A stretch of DNA of 64,000 nt from Lacunisphaera sp. (GTDB lineage Bacteria; Verrucomicrobiota; Verrucomicrobiia; Opitutales; Opitutaceae), in contig JAQSCO010000057.1 in assembly GCA_029945445.1 (NCBI GenBank), forward strand, positions 480,985 through 544,984, written 5' to 3'. Under the pieces are notes generated by a model. That model was given only the letters and a program-made list of their open reading frames with translations. It made no database searches and was not told the origin of the DNA. Made by a program: the position numbers and the translations under genes. Shown piece after piece: positions 48,432-56,555 of this stretch (positions within the stretch are counted from its first letter, which is position 1; each line of letters starts with the position of its first letter).

Positions 48432-50591
48432 TCAGGAAGCGTCGACGACGCAGCGGAAGCCGAGCATGCCGCTGCGGTCCTTGCCCGGGGACATCAGCAG
48501 GTATTTGCCGTGCTGGTCGAGCTGGTAGGCCTGCGGAAAATACCAGTGCGAAGTCTGCGGCTGATACGCGCTGCCCCCGCGGAGCGCGGCCGCGCGCGTG
48601 TGCTCGTCGGTGAACTCGTCGGTCCATTGCCAGACGTTGCCGACGAGATCCATGACGCCAAACGGGCTGGCGCCACCCGGATGGGCGTCGACGTCGGCGG
48701 GCGGCAACAGAGTGCGCCCTTGGTTGGGTTTCGGCAGGTGGGCGGCGTTCCAGTTGTCGCCCCAGGGATAAAGGCGGCCATCGGTGCCCTGCGCGGCGTA
48801 GTGCCACTCCCAATCGTGCGGCAGGCGCTTGCCCGCCCACGCCGCATAGGCGCGGGCGTCCTCGAGCGAGACCCACGTGACGGGTTTCTTTTCCCACCCG
48901 GTCTGGGGTGCGCCGTTTTTCCAGTCGCGCAGGAAATGGTGGTCGTCCTTGGGCCGATAGCCGGAGGCATCGATGAATTTCTTGAAGTCGGCGTTGGTGA
49001 CCGGATGGCGATCGATGTGAAATGACTTCAGCGTCATCCGATGCAGGTGCGCACGGCGCGCGGAATTTTCCCACGGGTATTGGAAATCGAGTCCCGCCCA
49101 CGTGAAGCCCTCGATCTCGATGCCGCCCACCTTGAATTCGAATTCGCCGGCGGGGATGGTCACCATGCCGGCCGGTGCGGTGGCCGCCGGTTTGGTCGGC
49201 GCGATGGGCACGATCTGCTGCGGCAGCGCACGCCACTGGGCCGAGAGCGACTGCAACGGTGCGGCCGTGAGTTCGCGCCGGCGGGCCAGGAAAGACTCGA
49301 GCCCGGCGGGCGATGCGCCGGATTCGACCGCGAGCACGGCGCCGAACCCGCGCGACTCGAGCGGGAAGGCGAGCGCGGCCTGGCCGTCCGGCAGCAGACG
49401 GGGCGTAAGAGCGTTGCCGTTCCAGGCGTCATAGTAGCGCCGGCCGGCACGATGCGTGACGGGAAGTTGTTCGCCGGCGAGGTCGTATTCGTTGCGGTTG
49501 ACGACGGTCCACAGCGTCAGTTCCGGCCCGGGGAACATGGAGGCGAAGGCGCCCGGCTGCAGCATGTGCGCGTAGGGCTCCCAGTCCGCGCTGACGAGCA
49601 GGTCGGGGAACTGGCGGTAGAGGTGCGCGATGCGGTGGAGCGCGGCGGCGTCGCGCGGCGTGAACTGGTTCCAGACGCCCCAGATGTTTTCCCAGGCGTT
49701 GTAGCCGGTGCCGTTGAAGAAAATGTAGTGGAAATCGTTCGTGCGGTCGCGGCCCCAGCGGTTCTCGGTGTTCGTCATGTGACGCGGCTCAAGCCACTTC
49801 AACTTGCTGACCGGCGGGATGACCTCGGTGGGGATGAGCTTGCCCCAGCTTTGGAGATTCCACATCAGCGCCTCGTCGGAGAGCGGCACGGCCTCGGGCT
49901 CGAACACGAGCGGGTGGCCGCCGGCGTCGGCAGCCTCGAGGAAGGCGCGGGGCAAACCGCTGTAGGTGTCGCCGTTCACGCCATCGGCGCCGAGGGCCTT
50001 GGCGAGACGGGCAACGGCCTCCCAGTCGGGCACGCCGGCGGGATGCGTGCCGTTGTCCCAGGGCATGGTGGGGATGAAGACCTTGACGCCACGGCGGTGG
50101 AAATCGGCCACGGCCTGCTTCAGGCCGGCGAGGCCGCCGGGCAGGTCGGCGGCAAGCTCGAACTGGTTGCGGTCGCCGATGCCGCAGTTCGGGTAGACAT
50201 ACCACAGGAGCACGCTGTCGATGCCGCCGTAACGCGCCACGAGGTCATCAAGGTAGCGGTCGACGGTGTAGCGACCCGCGATGGGGTCGTAGAAATACCG
50301 GTCCTCGATCATCATCTGGGCATGGACGAAGTTGCGCTGCGACCAGCGGAACTCGGGGCGCTCGTAGTTCGCGCCGCTGTAACCCATCCGGGTGAGATGT
50401 TCCTGCCGCCACTCGCGGAAATCGCGCCGCCAGGCGGCGGCCCCGGCGTTCGGTTCCTGCCGCCACTGGCCGATGGTCTGGAACGGCCAGCCTGGCGCGC
50501 TGGCCGGGAGCGGCAGGTGCGGGCCGTTGCGGGCGTGCGAGAGCTGGAATTCGGCCAGGCGGGGGGAGGGGGCGCGCTGCGGTTTGCTCAT
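48432..50591 (-). CDS. Glycosidase-like TIM-barrel protein fused to SUMF1/FGE-like domain
   Basis: 719 aa in two parts. The N-terminal 450 residues resemble a (beta/alpha)8 glycosidase (SVLLWYVYPNCGIGDRNQFE, GVKVFIPTMPWDNGTHP, GADGVNGDTYSGLPRAF). The C-terminal part (about residues 490-719) is a formylglycine-generating-enzyme-like domain: MVTIPAGEFEFKVGGIEIEG, PVTNADFKKFIDASGYRP, RLPHDWEWHYAAQGTDGRLY, LVGNVWQWTDEF and GFRCVV. The catalytic Cys pair of true FGE is absent: ALRGGSAYQPQTSHWYFP has no Cys. It is therefore unlikely to activate sulfatases, and none are seen here. There is no signal peptide. It lies in the operon behind the LacI-type operator. Confidence 0.82.
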   Translation of the reverse strand: MSKPQRAPSPRLAEFQLSHARNGPHLPLPASAPGWPFQTIGQWRQEPNAGAAAWRRDFREWRQEHLTRMGYSGANYERPEFRWSQRNFVHAQMMIEDRYFYDPIAGRYTVDRYLDDLVARYGGIDSVLLWYVYPNCGIGDRNQFELAADLPGGLAGLKQAVADFHRRGVKVFIPTMPWDNGTHPAGVPDWEAVARLAKALGADGVNGDTYSGLPRAFLEAADAGGHPLVFEPEAVPLSDEALMWNLQSWGKLIPTEVIPPVSKLKWLEPRHMTNTENRWGRDRTNDFHYIFFNGTGYNAWENIWGVWNQFTPRDAAALHRIAHLYRQFPDLLVSADWEPYAHMLQPGAFASMFPGPELTLWTVVNRNEYDLAGEQLPVTHRAGRRYYDAWNGNALTPRLLPDGQAALAFPLESRGFGAVLAVESGASPAGLESFLARRRELTAAPLQSLSAQWRALPQQIVPIAPTKPAATAPAGMVTIPAGEFEFKVGGIEIEGFTWAGLDFQYPWENSARRAHLHRMTLKSFHIDRHPVTNADFKKFIDASGYRPKDDHHFLRDWKNGAPQTGWEKKPVTWVSLEDARAYAAWAGKRLPHDWEWHYAAQGTDGRLYPWGDNWNAAHLPKPNQGRTLLPPADVDAHPGGASPFGVMDLVGNVWQWTDEFTDEHTRAAALRGGSAYQPQTSHWYFPQAYQLDQHGKYLLMSPGKDRSGMLGFRCVVDAS

Positions 50592-50660
50592 GCGGGAGTG
50601 GAGAGAGGGCGAACGGCAGGCTGGCAGGGGTTGCGGGCGATGGCGAGAAAATGGGCGCCG

Positions 50661-52175
50661 CTATTTCGCGGCGGCGGGCTTGAGGAGATAAAACCGATAA
50701 CCGTAGCTGTAGAGCCCGGTGCGGAGCAGGCCGGTGGGCGCGAGCTCCTCGCCGGTTTTCAGCTCCACCAAGCCGCCGGTGTCGATCCCGCTCAGGTTGA
50801 TCTCGATTTTCTGAAACCCGCGCTGGAAATTCAGCACGACCAGCACCCGCTCCGCGCCGTCGGGGGCCGTGCGGATGAAGGCGTAGTATTTGTCGTCCGC
50901 ATTGGTCGGGATCTGGCGGCGGCTGCCGGTTTGCTGCAGCGCGGGGTGGTCGCGCTTCAGATGCAGCAGCCATTGGATTTCGCCATCGGGCTCCGCCTTC
51001 ATGTCGCGCAGGTCGTAGCCGATGAATTCACCAAGACCGATTTGGGCCGCAAACGACAGGTGCGGCGCTTCCCGGCGGGTCGGGACGACCGGATCCTCGA
51101 ACTTCAGGGCCGAGGCGAACAGACTGCCGCCGGCCGCGACCACCCGGTCGTGGGAATTGCGCAGGGCGGGCTCGATGGAGCGCGGATCGCCGGTTTGAAA
51201 CGCCTTCAGGATCACGTGGCTGCCCGCCACCCACCACGTGCCGAGGCCGTAGTCCTCGACGCTGTTCCACTTGCCCTCGGTGATCCAGGGCACCTGGTCG
51301 TCGCCGAAGCCGCCGGCGCCCTCGCCCTGGATCCAGACGTTGCCGTAGGAGGCCATCACCTCGGTGATCCGCTGGCGGTTCTTCTGCCAGTCGCTGTTGC
51401 TGTTCCAGTTGACCGCGTCCATCATGATGCCGTCGAGGCCGGTGTTCATCCAGAAGCGGACGATCTGCTCCGCCTCCTGCTGAAACTCGGGGGTCGACCA
51501 GTCGTATTGCGGAAAGCGGACGTCCTCGTCCGCTGCGTTGGCCCCGCCCCAGCGGGTCCAGAAATACTTTCCCGCCCGTGCGCTGTATTCCCAGAATCCG
51601 CGGCCCGGTGGATTGAAGAATAGATTGCTGGCCGGAGGCGTCGCGTCGCCCTTGTCGCTCCAGACGAACCAGCGCGCCTCCTTGCTGCTGCGGCCGGCGC
51701 GGACGTCATCGCAGGCCTTGAGCCAGGCGGGCGCCTCGGTGCTGGCATAGCCGAGATTGTAGGAAACGGTCACCGCCAGTCCCTTGCTGTGCGCGACGCG
51801 GACCAGCCGCCGGAAATCATCCATGCTGCCGGCATCCGGGCGGAGCGCGTAGTGGTTCTTCGTGTCCAGCCCGCCGAAACTGACGCCGCCATCCGCCGGT
51901 GAAACGATGTGGATCGACGAGAAACCCTGCGCCCGGACCTGTTCGAGTTTCGCCGTCATGGACGCGACATCACGGATGGAGAGGAACTCGCGGGTGCTCT
52001 GCTGCGGGCTCACGACGAAATAGCGCATGCCGGACGCCTTTTCCCACCAGCGGGCGGGCAATTGCGCGCGGGCAGAGTCGGGGGGCGAGGCGGTTTCCGC
52101 GCGACCCGTGAGGCAGGCGCCGAGGCAGAGGAGCGTGAACGCAGGGAGGGCGGAAACCAGTTGGAGGGTTTTCAT
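50661..52175 (-). CDS. GH13-like alpha-amylase family protein, secreted
   Basis: 504 aa. N-terminal signal with a possible lipobox (LLCLGAC near residue 21), so it may be a lipoprotein. The TIM barrel resembles GH13: FSSIHIVSPADGGVSFGGLD early, VRVAHSKGLAVTVSYNLGYA, nucleophile region GLDGIMMDAVNWNS, acid/base Glu in VWIQGEGAGG and third Asp in ALRNSHDRVV. GH13 enzymes have Arg two residues before the nucleophile; here it is Met, so activity or specificity may be unusual. The C-terminal beta domain is LVVLNFQRGFQKIEINLSGI. It is the first gene after the operator at 52241. Confidence 0.8.
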   Translation of the reverse strand: MKTLQLVSALPAFTLLCLGACLTGRAETASPPDSARAQLPARWWEKASGMRYFVVSPQQSTREFLSIRDVASMTAKLEQVRAQGFSSIHIVSPADGGVSFGGLDTKNHYALRPDAGSMDDFRRLVRVAHSKGLAVTVSYNLGYASTEAPAWLKACDDVRAGRSSKEARWFVWSDKGDATPPASNLFFNPPGRGFWEYSARAGKYFWTRWGGANAADEDVRFPQYDWSTPEFQQEAEQIVRFWMNTGLDGIMMDAVNWNSNSDWQKNRQRITEVMASYGNVWIQGEGAGGFGDDQVPWITEGKWNSVEDYGLGTWWVAGSHVILKAFQTGDPRSIEPALRNSHDRVVAAGGSLFASALKFEDPVVPTRREAPHLSFAAQIGLGEFIGYDLRDMKAEPDGEIQWLLHLKRDHPALQQTGSRRQIPTNADDKYYAFIRTAPDGAERVLVVLNFQRGFQKIEINLSGIDTGGLVELKTGEELAPTGLLRTGLYSYGYRFYLLKPAAAK

Positions 52176-52240
52176 TTTTGCGAGGGGTAAAATGAACGGG
52201 CGATCCCCCGGCCGGCGCCCGGGCGGGGGAGAGGCAAACT

Positions 52241-52256
52241 ACGCAAACGTTTGCGT
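52241..52256. promoter_or_regulatory. LacI-type operator 1
   Basis: Perfect 16-bp palindrome ACGCAAACGTTTGCGT with a central CG, the classic LacI-family operator form. It lies in the divergent gap, 65 nt upstream of the GH13-like start and 112 nt upstream of the lacI start, so it can control both and allow autoregulation. Core GCAAACGTTTGC recurs at 53418 and 56391. Confidence 0.88.
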
Positions 52257-52368
52257 GAACGACGGACCGTGTCTACCAAAATCGGCCAACGCCGGTGGCG
52301 CTCGGGGCTTGCTAGCGGGGAGGCGTTGGCTTCACGCTGGCCCGGCATATGTTCGCCGGAAGCCCTGC

Positions 52369-53373
52369 ATGAAAAAGATTCCCAGCCTCATCGATGTCGC
52401 CCGCCGCGCGAAGGTGAACATCTCCACGGTCTCGCGCGTGATCAACCAGACCGGCAAGATCGGCGCGGAAACCCAGGAGCGGGTGCTGAAGGTCATGCGC
52501 GAGCTGGGTTACAAGCCCAACCGGGTTGCGCGCCGCCTGCGCACGCAGGCGGGCTCCACCCATCTGCTCGGTCTGATCATCCCGAACATCCAGAACATCT
52601 TCTTCGCCGACCTGGCCCGCGGGGTGGAGGACGTGGCCTATAAGAACAACTTCGCCCTCCTGCTCTGCAATTACGACGAGGACGAGGCCAAGGAGCGCTT
52701 CTACCTCGACGTCATGCAGTCCGAGTCGGTGGACGGGATCATCATTCCGCCCATCCAGGAGACGGATCAGGCCGTGCTGCAGGTCGTGCGCAACGGCACC
52801 CCGGTCGTCTGCGTGGACCGCAGTGTCTCGAGCGGGAATCTCGACAAGGTCGAGGTCGACAACCACATCGGCGCCCTGAGGGCGGTGGAGCACATTATCT
52901 CGCGCGGGCACCGGCGGATCGGCGTGATCGGCGGTCCGCTTGATTCGTCGACCGGGCGGGAACGCCTGCGCGGCTACAAGGACGCCCATGCCCAGGCCGG
53001 GATCACGCTCAAGACGGAACTCATCCGCTTTGGTGATTTCAAGCAGCACAGCGGGCGGGTGCTCGCGCACGAACTGCTGTCCCTGTCCGATCCGCCCACC
53101 GCCCTGTTCGTCTGCAACGGGCTGATGATGGCGGGGGCGCTCGAAGCCATCGCGGCCCGCGGGCTGAAGATTCCGCGGCAGGTGGCCATCGTCGGCTTTG
53201 ACGAACTGACCTTGGCGGATGTGTTCAACCCGCCGCTGACCGTGGTCCGCCAGCCCGCCTACGAGGTGGGCAAGTGCGCGGCGGAACTGCTGCTGAAACG
53301 CATCGAGGACCCGAAGCGGCCGGCCAGCAGCCTGAAGCTGCTGCCGGAATTGATCGTGCGAAAATCCTGCTGA
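52369..53373 (+). CDS. LacI-family transcriptional regulator
   Basis: 334 aa. N-terminal helix-turn-helix SLIDVARRAKVNISTVSRVI, then NQTGKIGAETQERVLKVMRE and hinge GYKPNRVARRLRT. The ligand-binding domain resembles periplasmic sugar-binding proteins: LLGLIIPNIQNIFFADLARG, DGIIIPPIQETDQ, HRRIGVIGGPLDSSTGRERL, AIVGFDELTLADVFNPPLTV. ATG at 52369 was chosen at the HTH start; the upstream frame overlaps the operator region. It probably represses the flanking sugar genes until an inducer, perhaps a pentose or uronic sugar, is present. Confidence 0.95.
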   Translation: MKKIPSLIDVARRAKVNISTVSRVINQTGKIGAETQERVLKVMRELGYKPNRVARRLRTQAGSTHLLGLIIPNIQNIFFADLARGVEDVAYKNNFALLLCNYDEDEAKERFYLDVMQSESVDGIIIPPIQETDQAVLQVVRNGTPVVCVDRSVSSGNLDKVEVDNHIGALRAVEHIISRGHRRIGVIGGPLDSSTGRERLRGYKDAHAQAGITLKTELIRFGDFKQHSGRVLAHELLSLSDPPTALFVCNGLMMAGALEAIAARGLKIPRQVAIVGFDELTLADVFNPPLTVVRQPAYEVGKCAAELLLKRIEDPKRPASSLKLLPELIVRKSC

Positions 53374-53417
53374 GTCCGCCGGACCGGCGGAAAGGTTTCG
53401 CTTGACCTTCCGGTCAA

Positions 53418-53429
53418 GCAAACGTTTGC
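53418..53429. promoter_or_regulatory. LacI-type operator 2
   Basis: GCAAACGTTTGC, the same 12-bp core as operators 1 and 3, lies 66 nt upstream of the ribokinase-like ATG. It is preceded by a perfect small hairpin (CTTGACC TTCC GGTCAAG, 53401-53418). It likely places the kinase gene in the same regulon. Confidence 0.82.
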
Positions 53430-53494
53430 ATGGATTGTACCAGCTTTGCCTGACCCCGGCCTGCTGGGCGGCGGCCTCACCCCTTTCCCATTTC

Positions 53495-54457
53495 ATGTCT
53501 TCCACCCCGCACGTCGTCGTAGTCGGCAGCATCATGCAGGACCTCACCTTCACCTGCGACGAGTTTCCGCGCGGCGGACAGACCATCATGGCCCGGCTGG
53601 CCACCGGCCAGGGGGGCAAGGGGTCCAACCAGGCCATCGCGTGCGGCCGCACCGGCGTGCGCACGGCCTTTGTGGGCGCGATGGGCCGAGACGCGTTTGC
53701 GGACCAGGTGGCGGCGTTCTACCGGCGCGAGAAAATCGGCTGCCACCTCGCGCTCAAACCGGGCCAGGCCACGGGCACGGCGGTGATCCTGATCAACAAG
53801 GAGGGCCAGAACCAGATCGTCATCGAGCCCGGCGCCAACGCCCGGCTCGCGCCGGCCGATGTGCCGCGCGCGTTGCTGGCCGGGGCGAAGGTCGTGGTGA
53901 CCCAACTGGAGTCGAACCTGGCCACGACGGCGCACGTGCTCCGGACGGCGCGGGCGGCGGGCGTGACGACCATTTTGAATCCGGCGCCGATGCGCGCCGA
54001 CTTTGCCCCGGTGTTGCTCCGGTACGTGGACGTCCTGATTCCCAACGAGAGTGAGTTCATCACCCTCGTGCGCGGCCTGCCGGGCATCCGCCGCCGCTTG
54101 AATGAGCCGGAGCTCCACGCGATGGCGTGGGACGCGCTGCATGCCCTGTGTCGGAAATTCAATGTGCCGACGGTGATTGTCACACTCGGCAGCCGGGGTT
54201 GCTTCATCTCCATGCCGGACCGGCATCTGTTCATGCCGGCACACCGGGGCATCCGCGTCGTCGACACCACCGGGGCCGGGGATGCGTTTTGCGGGGGCTT
54301 TGCCGCCGGGCTCGTGCGGTATCCGGGCCGGATTGCCGAGGCGGCCCGGCTGGGGACCGCGGTCGCGGCGCTCTCCATCACCAAGCCCGGGGCGGCGTTC
54401 GCGATGCCCCATCAGGTCGAGCTGCGGCGCTTCCTGCAGAAGGCGAAAGCGGCCTGA
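53495..54457 (+). CDS. PfkB-family sugar kinase (ribokinase-like)
   Basis: 320 aa. N-terminal VVVVGSIMQDLTFTCDEFPR, then GGQTIMARLATGQGGKGSNQ, matching ribokinase (GGKGxNQA). The catalytic Asp and anion hole are in VVDTTGAGDAFCGGFAAGL; the ATP region is VPTVIVTLGSRGCFI. Ribokinases phosphorylate pentoses at C5 or similar sugars; in this locus the substrate could be the pentose released by GH127, but this is inference. ATG at 53495 begins just before the first beta strand. It is convergent with the GH127 gene with 18 nt between the stops. Confidence 0.92.
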   Translation: MSSTPHVVVVGSIMQDLTFTCDEFPRGGQTIMARLATGQGGKGSNQAIACGRTGVRTAFVGAMGRDAFADQVAAFYRREKIGCHLALKPGQATGTAVILINKEGQNQIVIEPGANARLAPADVPRALLAGAKVVVTQLESNLATTAHVLRTARAAGVTTILNPAPMRADFAPVLLRYVDVLIPNESEFITLVRGLPGIRRRLNEPELHAMAWDALHALCRKFNVPTVIVTLGSRGCFISMPDRHLFMPAHRGIRVVDTTGAGDAFCGGFAAGLVRYPGRIAEAARLGTAVAALSITKPGAAFAMPHQVELRRFLQKAKAA

Positions 54458-54475
54458 CCACGCGCCAGGGCGGCT

Positions 54476-56326
54476 TCAACCTGGTGCGACCTGCAGCCAG
54501 GTGAGGCGCCACGTGCCGTCTTCGCGGCCGCCGGCCTCGAAGTAGGGCAGGAAAGTCAGCGGCGGCCGGTAGCCGAGATTAAGTTGCACAGCGGGGGCCT
54601 CGCCGACCGCGGCCGGCGCGCGCACCTGCAGCAGGCCGGGGTCGGGCCCCGCCGGCAGCCGGATGGTTTCCTCCACCTTGAAGCCGTCGATCAGGCCCGT
54701 CGCATACACCAGCGGGCCGCGCGTGATCGCGGCGTAGTCGAAGTGCAGCACTTCCTGGCTGACCGCCGAGCCGTCGGGGGCGCGTGATTCCTGAAAATTG
54801 CGGTTCACCTGCCGGTGCAGTTTCGGCGGCATGGGCAGCTGCAGCGTGATGACGTCCCCCGCCCGCCATTGACGCGAGAGCGAGTGATAGGTTCCGGCCG
54901 TGGCGGGTGCGGGGGCTTCACCGTTGATCTGCACGGTCGCCTGTTCCGCCCAGCCGGGTATGCGCACGAGGATCGAAAATTGCGCGGCACGTTCGGGCGT
55001 GACGGCGAGGCGGATCGCGCCATCGAACGGGTAGGCGGTTGCCTGCTCGAGCCGGACCAGCCCGGCCTGGACAGTGGGCAGGGTCGCCTGGCCGGGCCCG
55101 TAGAGATTGATCGCGATATCTCCCTCCTCGGTCTGGCTGTAGGCGACCGCGGAAAGTTCCTCGAGCGCCCAAGGGCCGCTCGACTTGCAGCACCGCCAGT
55201 AAGTGGTGTAGACGCGCCGGCCGTTCGGGAAGGAGTAGTAGCACCAGTTGTCGCCGGCCGGGGCCTGCGCGCCGAGCAGGTCGTTGTAGGCCGATTTCTC
55301 AATCTCGTCGGCATACTTGGCCTCGCCGGTCAGGCTGAGCAGCTCGCGATTCAGCTGGATCCACGAGAACGTCGAGCACGTCTCGACGTAACCGTAGGGG
55401 CTGAAGACGGGCTTCGGATTGAAGACCTCGCGCGAACGATGCGCCACGCCGCCCCAGGGCCCACCGCCGAGGGTGAGATGATACTGCCGGATGTTTTCCC
55501 ACAACCGTTGCACGGCCTGCAGGTGGAGCGGATTGCCCGAGGCCCGATAAAGCTTGGCAAGCCCGACGAGATTCCAGGAGAGCTGGTAGGCTTTGCCGGT
55601 GGCGATCAACGCGGCATCCGTGTCCGCCAGCGCCTGGGGCAGCAGCTCGAGGGCGGGGGACTCGCTCGCCTGCTTCAGGATCAGGTTGGCCAGGTCCAGA
55701 TATTTTTCCTCGCCCGTCGCCAGATAAAGTTCGACGGCCGGATCAAGCAGCACCGTGGCGGAAAGGCCGTGATGGTTGCCGAGGCTGGTGATGTTGATCC
55801 CGCCCTCGTTGAGGGTCTGCCAGCAGAGGTCGCCGATTTTCCGGGCCGCGGTGACATAGCGGGGTTCGGCGAGCACCCGGCCAGCCTCGAGCAGGCCCAG
55901 GATCAGGTAGCTGTGCACCCAGATGTCCCAGGTGCGCTGGCCGGGGGCGCCATCCCACGTGCGGGGACCGGGGCCTTGCCGGCACATGAAGCGCCGCGCC
56001 GGGGCATAGGTGCCGAGGTAGCCATCGGCCCCCTGCACGCTGAGCAGATAGTCCGCGACCCGGCGCACACTCGCCGTCAGGCTGGCCTCGCCGGTGCGTT
56101 GAGCGGCGCGCGCGGCGGCGCAGAGCCATTTGCCCGCGTGCTCGCCATACCAGTCGCCTTCGTGGTTGTGCGCGGTGTGCCCGGGGCAGAACAAAGCGAT
56201 TGGCGGGCTGGTTTCATCCGCGATGAAACGTGCGAGGTGGGCGGTGAGATTCGCCGCCAACGCCCGGCCCAGCAGACCGTCAAGCTGCACACGGGAGGGC
56301 GGGGGGAAATTCAGGCGGGGACTCAT
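54476..56326 (-). CDS. GH127 (DUF1680) beta-L-arabinofuranosidase-like enzyme
   Basis: 616 aa cytosolic glycoside hydrolase without signal peptide. The N-terminus has RALAANLTAHLARFIADETS and GHTAHNHEGDWYGEHAGKWL. The zinc and catalytic residues of the family are present: Glu and Cys in YGYVETCSTFSWIQLNRELL (near residue 315) and the Cys pair in YWRCCKSSGPWALEELSAVA (near 380), corresponding to Glu338, Cys340, Cys417 and Cys418 of HypBA1. ATG at 56326 is preferred over a TTG three codons upstream. Family members release beta-L-arabinofuranose; substrate here unproved. It is divergent from the TonB-receptor gene with operator 3 between. Confidence 0.9.
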   Translation of the reverse strand: MSPRLNFPPPSRVQLDGLLGRALAANLTAHLARFIADETSPPIALFCPGHTAHNHEGDWYGEHAGKWLCAAARAAQRTGEASLTASVRRVADYLLSVQGADGYLGTYAPARRFMCRQGPGPRTWDGAPGQRTWDIWVHSYLILGLLEAGRVLAEPRYVTAARKIGDLCWQTLNEGGINITSLGNHHGLSATVLLDPAVELYLATGEEKYLDLANLILKQASESPALELLPQALADTDAALIATGKAYQLSWNLVGLAKLYRASGNPLHLQAVQRLWENIRQYHLTLGGGPWGGVAHRSREVFNPKPVFSPYGYVETCSTFSWIQLNRELLSLTGEAKYADEIEKSAYNDLLGAQAPAGDNWCYYSFPNGRRVYTTYWRCCKSSGPWALEELSAVAYSQTEEGDIAINLYGPGQATLPTVQAGLVRLEQATAYPFDGAIRLAVTPERAAQFSILVRIPGWAEQATVQINGEAPAPATAGTYHSLSRQWRAGDVITLQLPMPPKLHRQVNRNFQESRAPDGSAVSQEVLHFDYAAITRGPLVYATGLIDGFKVEETIRLPAGPDPGLLQVRAPAAVGEAPAVQLNLGYRPPLTFLPYFEAGGREDGTWRLTWLQVAPG

Positions 56327-56390
56327 GCGATTCAATACTGGGTGACAAAAAAGTTGACACGAGGGTTAAAAGGCGAAAAAGGTGATTTAT

Positions 56391-56402
56391 GCAAACGTTT
56401 GC
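56391..56402. promoter_or_regulatory. LacI-type operator 3
   Basis: GCAAACGTTTGC core within ATGCAAACGTTTGCTT, between the divergent GH127 and TonB-receptor genes. A TTGACA hexamer matching the sigma70 -35 consensus lies at 56354-56359 on the plus strand, but no good -10 follows it. The operator is 65 nt from the GH127 ATG and 154 nt from the receptor ATG. Confidence 0.85.
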
Positions 56403-56555
56403 TTAAACAGACGATTGCCCGCCCCACGCCTGCCCCATGCTTTCGTCCGTCCCCGCGCCCCTGGAACATTGCCTGCGGCCTTTGGCCGGTTGATCCCCGC
56501 GCCGCCGTCTTTTCCGCCACCCCAACCCAAGAGCAAACGATTGCCTGATCTGCCT

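Noticed and set aside
48432..50591. Reading the SUMF1 domain as an active sulfatase-modifying factor
   Set aside because: The catalytic cysteines are missing and no sulfatase gene is in the window.
49041..51623. A long plus-strand open frame across the SUMF1 fusion and GH13-like genes
   Set aside because: Antisense shadow; the minus-strand genes have family motifs and operon spacing.
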